Positions 42,804 to 52,560 of a stretch of 64,000 nucleotides of DNA are shown in pieces. Position 1 is the first letter of the stretch. Every line of letters begins with the position of its first letter. The stretch is from Anisus vortex. Lineage: Eukaryota > Mollusca > Gastropoda > Planorbidae. The notes beneath the pieces are model-generated. The model had not been told where the DNA came from. It worked only from the letters and a program-made list of their open reading frames with translations, and did not search any database. The stretch spans positions 1-64,000 of the forward strand of contig CASBPS010000042.1 of the NCBI GenBank assembly GCA_949126835.1. Reading direction: 5' to 3'. The translations under genes and the position numbers were made by a program.

Positions 42804-43139
42804 GGAGACCTACAAATATCAGCTAGAAACGCCCAAACTGAAACTACCAGTATCACACTACACCTGTTGACAGCAAATATAAAAAGTAGATTCGTAGAAA
42901 AGAATGTTAAAGACTTTGTTGATCCCGAGGCGGAGGTCAAAGTGGAACGACCACCAGGGCCTGCTGACAAGTGGACATGACAAGTAAAAATCAGAAAAGA
43001 TACAGACATTCCACTTTATTTGTCACTGGAGTATGAAGGTGACCATCGGATGTACAGAGTCTTAGTTACAGTGCCAGACAGGCGTCAGCGATGCTATCGT
43101 TGCCAGGATGATACACACTAGTTAAACCAATGTCCCTAA
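42804..43139 (+). pseudogene. Gag-like LINE ORF1 fragment with CCHC knuckle
   Basis: One continuous frame runs from GDLQIS through PPGPADKWT, a TGA at 42978-42980, then VKIRKDTDIPLYLSLEYEGD, MYRVLVTVPDRRQR and the knuckle CYRCQDDTH, a TAG at 43119-43121, LNQCP and TAA. The C-x2-C-x4-H-x4-C spacing is complete, and the basic stretch before it is typical of LINE ORF1 proteins that coat RNA. Two in-frame stops without frameshifts show decay by point mutation. It is truncated on both sides: unit arm to the left and hAT pseudogene to the right. It is on the opposite strand from the LINE at 43779-45531, so not a simple continuation of it. Confidence 0.7.
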
Positions 43140-43189
43140 AGAAGGACCTATGCGACGGCAAAATGCACTTTTTATACTCCTAAAGACTA

Positions 43190-43762
43190 AAACCTTTATG
43201 GTACTTTTCTTGCTTTCTGCTTCACAAATTCTCTTTTGAGTTTAACTGTCTTGCTATCTCACTTTCAAAAGAAACTGTCGCCAAACCCGCAAGTCTCTGT
43301 TGACACATTGGTTTTAATTAGCTTCAGTTTAAAAAAAAATAAAAAAAATGCGTTCACCACGGGCTACGAAATGTGGCAACGTAAGCCAAATAGGGAAAGC
43401 TACACACATGTTTGGAAATCTTTTTTTCAAGATTCTGTTGATAAATGTAGTTTAGGAAATGATACTAAATCATGGAGATGATGAGAAATTGCTTTTATTT
43501 CAGAACACTTTCGTGCAATATCAGATTCATTTAAAACTTCATCTTTTTCAATTGTTAATGCTTTTTCCAAGTTTGTGCACCTTAATGTAGTCTAGTCTTT
43601 ACGGTCAGGAATGTTGTACAAAAATCTAAAGACAACGGGATATTTTATTTAACTGGGAAAATTTTTCTTTTAAGCATAAGCAGCTGTGTCTAAAGCAACA
43701 AAATAAAAGTGGATCTTGAGAAACTTTCTGAGGGGTCACCTGCAATATTTACAGATTCATCT
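43190..43762 (-). pseudogene. hAT transposase C-terminal part (hATC domain)
   Basis: On the minus strand this starts YDYESTDESVN, continues through LDTAA, LKEKFSQLNK, then VLNESDI and LHDLVSFPKL, then VARGERIFF, KLKLIKT and finally QQRLAGLATVSFESEIARQL. These match, in order, the C-terminal half of ZMYM1-like hAT transposases, including the dimerisation region (family pattern ASxERxFSxLKLIKT...RLSxLAxLSIExEIAR). Several frameshifts and stops are present, and the glycine in ARGERIFF replaces the usual Ser/Ala. The upstream half is at 45553-46090. Confidence 0.7.
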
Positions 43763-43889
43763 GTTGATTCGTAATCATACTAGACTAGAACTCCCATTGG
43801 AAGCGGAAGCTGGGAGTATTATTCACTTGTAGCTCCGAACAAGAACTCAGCCGTGCGTTTGAGCACTACTCCATCTCCGTATTAATCAG

Positions 43890-44412
43890 CGGATAGTGAG
43901 TTACCCGTCCCATCTCCTCGATCGACGAGACGGGGCCAATCCCGCATGATATGCTCTACTGTCTCCTCCTCCTCCCCACAGTGGCGACACCGCGAGTCGT
44001 AATTAGGCCGGAACCTGGTGAAGTATGCCCCAATGGGTCAGTGGCCAGTGCGGAATTGAGATAGTATACTCTGTTCCTACCTATTTAGGCACCACCATGG
44101 GTTGGCGCGGTTATGTCGGGGCAAATGCCGCCAGACTTCTCGGCCCTTGTCAGAGCTGTCCCAGCTCTCGTTCCACTTTTCTGTCTCCCACCTCCGGATC
44201 AATGTACGGGCCTTCTCAAACGAGCAGGGCGTGCTGCCTGTCTCCTCGGAGGTGGGTGTTCTCAGCCCACCTTTTTTGGCAAGGTAGTCTGCTCTCTCGT
44301 TGCCAGGTAGGCCTGTATGCCCTGGAACCCACTGCAGTAGCTCGTCTGAAGCCAGTAGAATTTTCTCTATCTGAGGGAGCCAGTCGCTCAGATTCTCAGT
44401 AACCTTGAGCAC
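43890..44412 (-). pseudogene. LINE ORF2 RNase H domain and C-terminal Cys/His motif
   Basis: The minus-strand frame from 44412 carries WVPGHTGLPGNERAD at residues 28-42, the conserved RNase H stretch with its His and Asp. Just upstream in another frame is VIILTDARCS, the preceding catalytic Asp region. Downstream, after a frameshift near 44076, AYFTRFRPNYDS leads into CRHCGEEEETVEHIM, a C-x2-C-x8-H motif of the type closing such ORFs. RNase H would remove the RNA template during insertion. The frame breaks make it inactive. Confidence 0.75.
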
Positions 44413-44422
44413 CGAGCATCAG

Positions 44423-45452
44423 TCAGGATGATGACGGTCGTAAAGCCGAGGGCGCATTCGACGTGGCGAAGGCAATTTCGGTTGCTTCCTTGAAGGCAGG
44501 CCAGTTTGCTTTGGTAAACATGAACCGCCTTGCCCCGTCTTTGGTTCTGTTACCCTTAGCCTTACTCTTTTTCCTGACCTTTTCCAGGTCGATATGTACT
44601 ACTGTTGGCTTAAGGTCACTGCCAACAGTGTACAGGACTTTAAAGGTTGTTATTGGTAAGAGATCACCCGAAACCAGTGTTAGATCTGGTCTTGAAAGGG
44701 TGCCGTTTCCCGTATGGAGAACGGTTGGAGGAGAGTTTGCGTCCTGCAATCTGAACTGGTTGGTAGTGTTACAGAGCTCCTCTACCTTTCTACCGGACGC
44801 ATCATACATTTTATAGCCTCATGCAGGAGAGTGTGCGTTAAAGTCGCCTCCTATGATAGTGTATGAGAGCATGGGTGGATCTACAGACAGAGAGATGTCG
44901 TGCTTTGGCGGATTATATACGTTTATGCTAACGATCTTTCTCTCGTCCACCCATACTTCCGTGGCTAGAGTATATTATAATTATATGTGCCGTCAGATGT
45001 CTGGCAGTAAGTGAGTTTGATATAAGCGTTGCCAGCCCCTGGCAGCCCTGGCACGTACAGTGGTACATTGTGTACCCTTTAATGACAACTTTCCTATCTC
45101 GGAGGATAGTCTCCTGCTAAAGGGCTATATCGACATAGTTTTCGAGCAGTAGCTTCGTCAGCTCAAGCGCCTTTGGTGCTAAACCATTGACGTTGAGCTG
45201 CAACACGGTGAGACGTTTACGTTTAGGTTTTGACTGCGGCTTCACAGTTTCCCCAGTCGTGTTTTGTTCGATACGTTTCTCAGCGACAGCAGCTTGAGCG
45301 GCTGCTGTTGCTTCGGTTAGGCCCACTGGTATTTGGGCGCTTCCCAACGCGAGTGATACTTGGGTGGCTGCACCTTTTATCAGCCATGAGCTCATTATAG
45401 GGTCTTGGAAAAGTACTTGTGGAGAGTTGGAACGGTAGCTAACTTCTCGCAA
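44423..45452 (-). pseudogene. LINE ORF2 endonuclease domain (EEP type)
   Basis: The frame from 45452 includes a basic stretch PKRKR, then LTVLQLNVNGL (catalytic Asn) and ENYVDIAL, a TAG, then QET (catalytic Glu). Broken sequence leads to VYNPPKHDIS and, at about 44820-44862, IIGGDFNAHSP (catalytic Asp and Asn), then a TGA. The last frame (44809-44423) has LSRPDLTLVSGD, the SxxDLT-like motif, and VVHIDLEKV. The enzyme would nick target DNA. All main motifs remain readable but are split by stops and frameshifts. Confidence 0.8.
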
Positions 45453-45552
45453 CCTGGCCCGTTTTTACTCGTTTAGGTTACGGGGCGACTAGTAGAGTAC
45501 TTTGCGCCTCCGAGCCTGACGCCCACTACTCGTTGGATTTGTAACCAATCAT

Positions 45553-46090
45553 GTTCTTCTTTTTTTTTATATTCGGACCTTCTCTTTCTCAAATGCTGGT
45601 TCTATTTCATGCAACTTCTTATGCTACTTCAATAGCATGAACCAGAACTCTATTGAACTCTAAATCGCTTCTAGCTTTAACCAAAAAAACTCTTCGTTTT
45701 TTTTTTCAGGTCACTAACACTCTCTGGAGACTCAAATCTTGTTCTTGCAGTATCTTACTAGTTATGTTTACCTGAAACAAAATGGTTTGCTATGTGGCAA
45801 GTGCAACAATAAACTGTCTGAGTTATTTGTAAGTAACCCAAGTGCTTCTACCTTCGCAATACTGCCACTAGATCCAATTAGTGTCTTCAGAAATCTCTGC
45901 CAAAGCATCACAAACATGAGATAACTGGTACCGCCAATGTGTTAGTGCATCGATTCGACTGGACCATCTTGTGCCACTTAGGGGATTTAATGTACTCGTT
46001 TTCGTAATTAACAGTCTGAAAATGCACAAAAACAACACGTGCACTGCCAATGCAACAACTCAGCACCCTCACGACTTACTATTCACGAAC
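45553..46090 (-). pseudogene. hAT transposase central part
   Basis: The minus-strand frame 46050-45868 reads LNPLSGTRWSSRIDALTHW and CDALAEISEDT, the TRW region of ZMYM1-like hAT transposases. Further on, in shifted frames, are FQVNITSKILQEQDLSLQ, ARSDLEFNRVLVHAIEVA and HEIEPAFEKEKVRI, continuing the family order up to the KKRR motif that precedes FDYE. The next piece, YDYES, is found beyond the LINE at 43762, so the two halves were contiguous before the LINE inserted. Multiple stops; not functional. Confidence 0.7.
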
Positions 46091-46457
46091 TGAATTGAAG
46101 GCACGGTTAAGTCACTTCACTGTGATATTCCGCCGCCGTAGCCTATCGCATCCAGGGTGTGGCCGGGGGAAGTGAGGGTTTGCCTTTTTGCACTCCGCTA
46201 CGCACAGCGATATAGCCAAACTGAGTAATGTTAGGGCATAGTTTCCTATTTTATAAGAAACCTTAAATAAAATACACTTCGCATTTCATTACCATCCAAT
46301 TCATCTGCCTATGCTAGTATAGCACATGAGTGCTAAACTTTGATATAGTTTAAATTTTTAAATCCACAAATTAACAAAAAATCCTCAATTTTGCGCACCC
46401 CAAAATTTTGCGCCCTAGGCTGCCGCCTAGTTCGCCTATATGGATGAGCCGGTTCTG

Positions 46458-46859
46458 GCTACAGAGTAACCACAAATCATACTACAAAAAGCATCCTCGA
46501 AATTGAAGAATATAATTCTAATTTTATATGTCAAAGATGTTTGTTTTAATAATTATTATAAACAGCCAAAACATTGTTACTTAGTAAATAGTGAGTGACG
46601 TATTAACTGTTAGCAAAGAAAAACAAAGGATGTGCTAAGGGCATTAAGGAAAACGTTAACGTATAAATAAGCGCCACTAAATTCTGTACAATTATATTCC
46701 AGACACTGGCAGAACTCATACAACTGCAGGTATGTTTTTATAATGTTAAGTGGTTTCCAGATCAATTGCACACAACTTAACATTATGTTCACATTTTCAA
46801 ATGTTTAAGCTTAGTAGTATTTGGTCGTAGAATTTAAAGATTTGTGTAGAAGTTTTCTT
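46458..46859. other. Unassigned AT-rich stretch
   Basis: No gene or repeat partner recognised between the hAT terminus and composite unit copy 5. Confidence 0.45.
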
Positions 46860-48004
46860 AACCAAAGGTTCCCAACAGGATCATTAAGGCGGTCTGGGAA
46901 GGGCTCGGAGTTGCGGATGTTTCCTGGGACGGCGCAAAAATAAGGGCAAGGGGTAAGGAGGGGGGGGAGACGTTTAAGTGAAATCTGGGCGGTAAGACCA
47001 TACTTGAATTAATAAGGTCACATTTATTAATTAATAATTCCCATTTAGATATATGTTTGAAATTTATTTAGCCCTTATATTTCACTCGGTAAGTAGACAG
47101 ATACCAGATTTCTACTCTATACCAATTACCCTCTATGCCTAGTGTGCCGTTTTAATACATACAAAAAAGAACATACATACATAATAAAAGGGGGAGGGGA
47201 CGGTATTTATTACCGATAAAATGCGGCGTGCTGCTAAATATCTGATATCATTCAACAAAACATATACTACTGTGGATGACTATATGTAAATGAATTTAGC
47301 TTAAGTTTTTGATATTAAATAAGTGTTGAGTTTGTAAATGAATTTGTCAAAATGCATATTCATATTATTAACAAACACATTCAGGACTACGAAAGGTCAC
47401 GGCATTTAAATGACTGAGAAATTCTGCCTTCAAGGATTATTGCAATAATAAATTATTTATTTTCTGTTTGTTAATTTTGCCTTCTGAGTACGAAGCCAAA
47501 CATATTCCTAAGCAGATTTAGGGTTAAACTTAACATAAAAATAAATTGAATATCATTATTGCTTCCAAAGCTAATGTTAGAATGATCTATTTGGTTTGTG
47601 GTTATGTTCGCTTACAAGAGATAGTTAAAAGTTACAGACGCTCCTTCTTTATTGAAGATGATTGCGTCCTCCCCTTTCCTTGGTTTAAGTCTAGTCTTCC
47701 AATTCGATTAACATAGTGTTTTAAATGATGTTAAGTTACTCGTTTTCCTGGTTCGTTCAGATAACCCATTACTTGCCAGGTGCCAATCGGGAAGAAAGAG
47801 TACTGATATACTTTTTCTGCCATATTGGATACGAAAATGTTATTATAGTTATGTTTATCTGAGCATTGTAATATAATATTGTTGTTATGTAGCAAAGTGT
47901 TATGTAGCAAAATGTATTCCCTTACATATTTTCTTTCTCGCCGAACAACCAGTGACGCAGTACACATACATGGTTTGTCAGTAAATGAAAATGAATGAAT
48001 AGGA
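46860..48004. repeat. Composite unit copy 5, left flank
   Basis: Collinear with 1980-2905 and 32140-32690. It retains the uninterrupted version of sites that carry inserts in copies 3 and 4, namely 31149-32137 and 38882-39063. Confidence 0.75.
47731..47967 (-). pseudogene. Decayed LINE reverse transcriptase end inside the unit
   Basis: Minus-strand VYQYSFFPIGTW followed by GYLNEPGK resembles the R-x-Y-x-x-SFFP-x-x-x-x-WN-x-LP ending of LINE proteins, with the WN-LP part eroded. The more complete 27900-28163 fragment aligns with it, and the copies near 2640-2700, 32430-32500 and 39185-39250 are eroded likewise. The unit thus grew around an old LINE. Confidence 0.45.
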
Positions 48005-48860
48005 CCGGAAATGTTGGTACACTATCAATTTTTAGGTTCACAATGCATCTTGAGATTTGTCAATAAAAACGCACACACAGGTATGTGTGGAAATGTCATG
48101 TTGCATTTAATCTGACTCTTAACGGCGTTATTCTTGCAGGAGTGATGGAGGGGTTGAGCTTACTTGCGTTAATTTAGAGTAGATAGTGTGTGTAAGTGAT
48201 AGTTTATTTCCTCCAGTCACTGCACTGTTTTATTTACAAAATTAAAGCCTTTATATAGAGGCTGTTCAAAGAATGTAGCAATAATATTACGATATGTACT
48301 ATTAAAAGAAGTAAATGCGTACTAATGAAAACATCCTAGTAGCTTATAAGGGGTTTTGGAAATTTCATCAACAATATAAAACATTAATTATTAGTTCTGC
48401 CTGTTTTATGCATTTTCTTTCTAAATTTGAATAGTGATATAAGCTTTTATATTTCTGTATTAAAGTGTATGCAAATGGTGACACCAAAAAAATCATTAAC
48501 AATTAATAAAACCCTACGACATAAAATGCTTATTATCTCCCTTGATTTTATTTTGAATTGACTCCATATATCTTAACCCTTACAGTCCCGGGCGCGTATA
48601 TAGCGTAACTGAAGGCATCATAGATAGAAGTAGGTCGGTACGGGAAGGGTTAATTTATATGTAAGTAGCTTGAAATGTATTATTACTTTTTTGTGTGTAA
48701 CAAACTATTATATATACCTTTAACTAAGTCTATGTAGTTATTTTTATTTAACGTATACAATTCAGCATGTTTGTTGAAAGCACTTTAAATTCCATGTGTA
48801 CAACATTTACCATTTTACAAATAACGTTTATTTATTCCAACTTGGTTGACTAGGCATGTA
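48005..48860 (+). repeat. Composite unit copy 5, left arm
   Basis: This is the clearest arm. 48240-48330 pairs with 50860-50955, 48490-48572 with 50600-50690, and 48690-48780 with 50500-50600, all in reverse complement and in inverted order. It is interrupted by the mini-element at 48573-48653. Confidence 0.8.
48573..48653. mobile_element. TTAA-flanked mini-element (piggyBac-type MITE)
   Basis: The sequence begins TTAACCCTTACAGTCCCGGG and ends GTACGGGAAGGGTTAA; inverted, the end reads TTAACCCTTCCCGTAC. 73 bp lie between the two TTAA copies. The other copies (40000, 58100) have continuous TCTAAATTTAT-like sequence here without the insert. TTAA duplication and CCCTT ends are the hallmark of the piggyBac superfamily. 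Confidence 0.75.
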
Positions 48861-48929
48861 TAATACCTTAAAGCATTTCCTTAGCAAGACTATACATATT
48901 TAAGCTTGTAAATAAATTATTTTACCTTA

Positions 48930-49000
48930 TACTTATAATAATGATTTGTGTATAGCGCATATCCCGCTGACAACAGTACAGGCAGAGTAAATACAACGAA
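48930..49000 (-). mobile_element. Old LINE/SINE 3' tail (copy 5)
   Basis: ATAATAATGATTTGTGTATAGCGCAT then CGCTGACAACAG. It is the same tail type and unit position as 40256-40390. On the minus strand it reads GCGCTATACACAAATCATTA. Confidence 0.5.
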
Positions 49001-50479
49001 GAACAGTTTTAACTTTTTTTTTATCCTTCTAATATTTCCCTCCATTTACACCCGAACATTTTTAGGACCTTCTGTATCGCCTATCTGCAATCCATGTTTA
49101 AAAATAAAGAATTTTTTTAACCAAAGCCAGTTGGCGTGTGTTTAATTATATATACTTGTTTTAAATATCTGGTTTGTTTAATGTTATTTTAATTTTCTTT
49201 TTAAATATATAAAAAATGATACTGTGAATCAATAAAAAGCATCAGAAATAATTAGTTTCGAATTATGTATTATAAATTTGACAATAATTATCTTAATGAT
49301 TCTCAAATATAAAATGAATGATCGGAATGATACTTTTTAGTGATACTATGTTGTACTTCCCCCTGTAAGGGTTCCTGGTAAAAAATGCAAAAAATTATTC
49401 ACTATGATTACACTATACGTCTATATTTTTGTTAAATGAACAAAGTTGTGGAAATTGGGTTCAGATTTTCAATAAATTTCAATATTTTGGACTCAACACT
49501 ATAAAAAAAATATTTTTTTAAATTATTATTTTTACGGTCAGTGAAATACGACTAAAACTGCATAAAGTCTCCAAGCCTAATCACAACAAGATCTCTTTGT
49601 TAAAGTAAAAAAAAAATTAATGAACCGATGTCAATTATTAATTAAAAGAATGATGTATAGCCTACAACCTTGGGCGTCCTATAGCTTCTACGTCATTAGC
49701 AACATCGGAATACTTTCTGTTAAAAATAAAACACAACTTTATTTGCTCCTCTTGTTAGATGCTACAAATTGATAAAGATCCGAAGTTTGAAATACGACTC
49801 CTATTCTTAAACTTTAAACTCACATTTTAGTAAACATTAAACCAGGTTGAAGCAAAATAGAGAAAAACAGAGAAACATAAATAAAAGAAACAAACCAAAA
49901 TTTCAGATTCTGAACATTTATTTGTCGAGTAGTCTCCATCCAAACTAGAATAAGTGGTTGCCTGAACAAAACATAAAAACCATCAACACTAATTAATATT
50001 TAAGGTCAGAAACAAAGAAACAAATACGCGTAGTTCACAATAATTTCAGTATAGAAGGAGTGACTGTGAAAAATTATTTATTGTCACAGAATACTCTCAG
50101 TGTCTGATGAAATCTGTTCTATATAGAAGGAGCCACAGATTCAAACGAAAATGTGTAGAGATAAAAATTAAAACAAATGTAAATAAAATATAAGATTCTT
50201 GTATGTGTGATAATTTAATTTGTCAAAATTATTTTATAGACCTCTGCGAAGACGTGGTTAGAACGTGAGTCGACGTTCTACAGTTTTTATTTAAATAAAA
50301 TTCATCGCAAGGAAACCTAATATTTTTAAAACAAGTTTAAAGGTTTCAGTTGTAGAGAACAATTTAAATGATAGAGAAATTTAAAAGTAACGTACAGTGA
50401 AAATTTTGCATTAACATAAAATGTCTATTCTGGCATCAAGTCAAAATATATTTAAACAAGTCTAAATGTACACAGTATT
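49001..50479. repeat. Composite unit copy 5, loop
   Basis: A mosaic. 49605-49960 follows copy 1 (5178-5590), while 50100-50300 follows the type Y loop (35820-36000, 61440-61620). Non-coding. Confidence 0.65.
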
Positions 50480-51280
50480 GAAAATTGTTTCTATTGTGAA
50501 TTAGATTTCTTATAGCGAACATATTGTATTGTACATATTAGATAACAGGGACAACATAGACTTATTTGTTTTTAAGAAAAAGCCCTTTTACATTTACATT
50601 TACTTCTAAATTTGTAGACATCTGGAGTAACTTTAAAATTTAATGAGGGGAGATAATTTGGCTTTTTATGTCGTAGGGGTATTTATTTGTTATTTTTTTG
50701 TTTTTCTTTTAAAATTTGCCGTCAAATGAGTATAATGTATTATATAATGTAATTAGCTAATCAAATTAATAAACAAGTTAAAAAATTAACAAACTATTAA
50801 GTAATATTTTTATTATTGTAAACATAAATTTTATTACATCTTTTTTGCTACTTTCTTGTTTTAATGAATACGCATTTACTTCTTTTTAATAGTACACTTG
50901 TATATGAATTGGAATAAATTTTTTGAACAGCCTTATAATTAGGGCTTTATGATTGTAAAGATAACAATAGAGATCATAGAGTAAGGATCGGTAGGGCACG
51001 TATGACACACTAGGCACGCAAAACGATTTTGGCACGCGTAACACCTAATAAAGGCAGTGCAGGCCACTTCTAATGAATGAATAAGATATCCTACTTTGAT
51101 ACATTATTATCCATAATAAGTTGGACATACGTTCATAACCCTTTCGAATAATACAATTTCTCACCGCCACCTCTTTCACCCTTCCAGGAATAAGTCGTTA
51201 AGAGTCAAATTTAAATGTAACATCAACTTTCCACACCTGGCTGTGTTAACGTTTTAATGAGACATAACAATCGAGCTGAA
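50480..51280 (-). repeat. Composite unit copy 5, right arm
   Basis: Reverse-complement partner of 48005-48860. A diverged relative of the hAT-like MITE (AGGATCGGTAGGGCACG, then GGCACGCAAAACGATTTTGG) lies at about 50980-51125. Confidence 0.8.
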
Positions 51281-51900
51281 GTAACATTCATTATAAACGA
51301 GAACAAATAAAATAAAAAATAAGATATTAAAAGTTACTGGAATGTTTGAACCTGAAGTCATGCAACAAGTTGTTCCTATATTATTTTTCGTCCCTTTATT
51401 TGCAGAATCCTTGTGTAAACGTGTAAAAACATACTAAGCTCGTTTCTACGTACGCTTTGGGATCGGGGGGGGGGGGTAAAATGTACAGAGTGCTACTGGG
51501 AGGGGGGTATAGAAATACTAATGTCACTTTTTGTGTACGTAATATATGTATTATGCTTCTGTCATTTCCAAGTAACATTGTGCCATACAATGGATACACT
51601 GGATATTCTATGGACAAGAAAATCAACCACTAAACATCATTTGAAACTTGAATTCAAACAAAACAGAACTTTATTTTATTAGCTAAGACAATATCAGTAA
51701 TAAAGAAAATAATAAAAAAACATTGTTAGCTTTACAAATGTGACTTTCTTTGTTTTTGTAGTTACAAAAATGAATATCGACTAATTGTTTGACAGCAATA
51801 TATAATGATAGAGAAAGTTTAAACTGATATGCAGTAAGAACTTTGCATCTAAAAAAATTATATATTTTCTAGAGTAAATCAGATATTATATTATATTATA
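51281..51900. repeat. Composite unit copy 5, right flank
   Basis: A G-run of 12 at 51465-51476 is followed by TAAAATGTACAGAGTGCTAC. The sequence then matches 9120-9470 and 63340-63740. Confidence 0.75.
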
Positions 51901-51959
51901 AGTCCAAAAAGATAAACAATGAACAGCCAATACAACAGGCACAGACTACTTTAAATATA

Positions 51960-52230
51960 AAAACTCAATGTTCTATAGCGCCATAGCCTCTCTGTTAAAG
52001 GAATAACTTTTTCTCTAAAAAAAATCGCTCCCGTCAATGAAGCTAATTAATCACAAAATTATGTCCGTTACGTACGGATGTATAAATGGCACTGCTCCTT
52101 CCTATCGTCAAGAACTGATATCAAAGCACGCGTCGTCAATAGAACTGCACTCTTCATCACTGTCACTCGTTAAAACTCCCAGTGGCTGGACACAAAAAAG
52201 TACAATTGAGTTCGCTAATTGACAAGTCTT
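51960..52230 (+). pseudogene. LINE reverse transcriptase C-terminal fragment
   Basis: The plus-strand frame from 52037 reads HKIMSVTYGCINGTAPSYRQ then ELISKHASSIELHSSSLSLV and KTPSG. This matches the CR1/L2-type C-terminal pattern (LPVxxRIxxKI...TYKCLNGxAPSYLxELI...RSLRSS). LPVN is visible just upstream in a different phase. It is truncated on both sides. The strand is opposite to the CR1-like element at 58712-59914. Confidence 0.65.
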
Positions 52231-52437
52231 AATAAGGTGTGACGTTTTGAACTGGGATGATCGTGAACTTCCGGTGAAATTTATAGCCATTTTCGAAAAC
52301 AAAAACTATGCTTTTGGTGCTGTTTGACAATTGATTTCAACATCGACAGCCAGTTCTGGTCTTTTAGAAATATACAACCGCTACAAGATTAGTTATGAGG
52401 AATCCGTTTTTAACATGAAAAGTGAGTAGGCGATAAT
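52231..52437. other. Unassigned stretch before copy 6
   Basis: No clear identity; it lies between the LINE fragment and the LINE-tail sequence that opens copy 6. Confidence 0.4.
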
Positions 52438-52560
52438 TAATAATAATAATACTAATAATGACATTTGTATAGCGCTGCCAACAAGCATAAAGCAAGCTCA
52501 GAGAGCATTTAACATACAACTAAGAACACGGATACAATCTATACTCAAAGTGTTAGTCGC
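52438..52560 (-). mobile_element. CR1-like LINE 3' tail
   Basis: ATTAATAATAATAATACTAA is followed by TTGTATAGCGCTGCCAACAA and AAGCTCAGAGAGCATTTAAC. It matches the LINE tail at 58712-58800 and the first 60 bases of the window. On the minus strand it ends GCGCTATACAAATG followed by ATTATTATT. Confidence 0.65.

Larger units (their letters stand above)
43779..45531 (-). mobile_element. I-like LINE with the reverse transcriptase deleted
   Basis: Minus-strand order is endonuclease N-part, endonuclease C-part with GGDFNAHSP, RNase H, then a Cys/His motif. The whole reverse transcriptase is missing, with the deletion joint near 44430-44460. The insertion lies in hAT coding sequence and shows an imperfect target duplication: GTTGATTCGTAATCAT at 43763-43778 against GTTGGATTTGTAACCAATCAT at 45532-45552. 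Base composition (high GC) differs sharply from the neighbourhood. A LINE with endonuclease plus RNase H belongs to the I superfamily. Confidence 0.8.
43150..46457 (-). mobile_element. hAT (ZMYM1-like) transposon remnant split by a LINE
   Basis: Minus-strand element whose 5' end at 46457 begins CAGAACCGGCTCATCC, a typical hAT terminal start. It continues through CGCAAAATTTTGGGGTGCGC (about 46390-46410). The coding remnant lies at 45553-46090 and 43190-43762, with the LINE 43779-45531 between. The region between the terminal repeat and the first coding remnant is only about 370 bp, so the zinc-finger and N-terminal region are deleted. The right-hand (3') terminus is not found. Confidence 0.7.

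Noticed and set aside
44025..44816. Plus-strand open frames opposite the LINE
   Set aside because: Shadows of the GC-rich minus-strand endonuclease and RNase H remnants.
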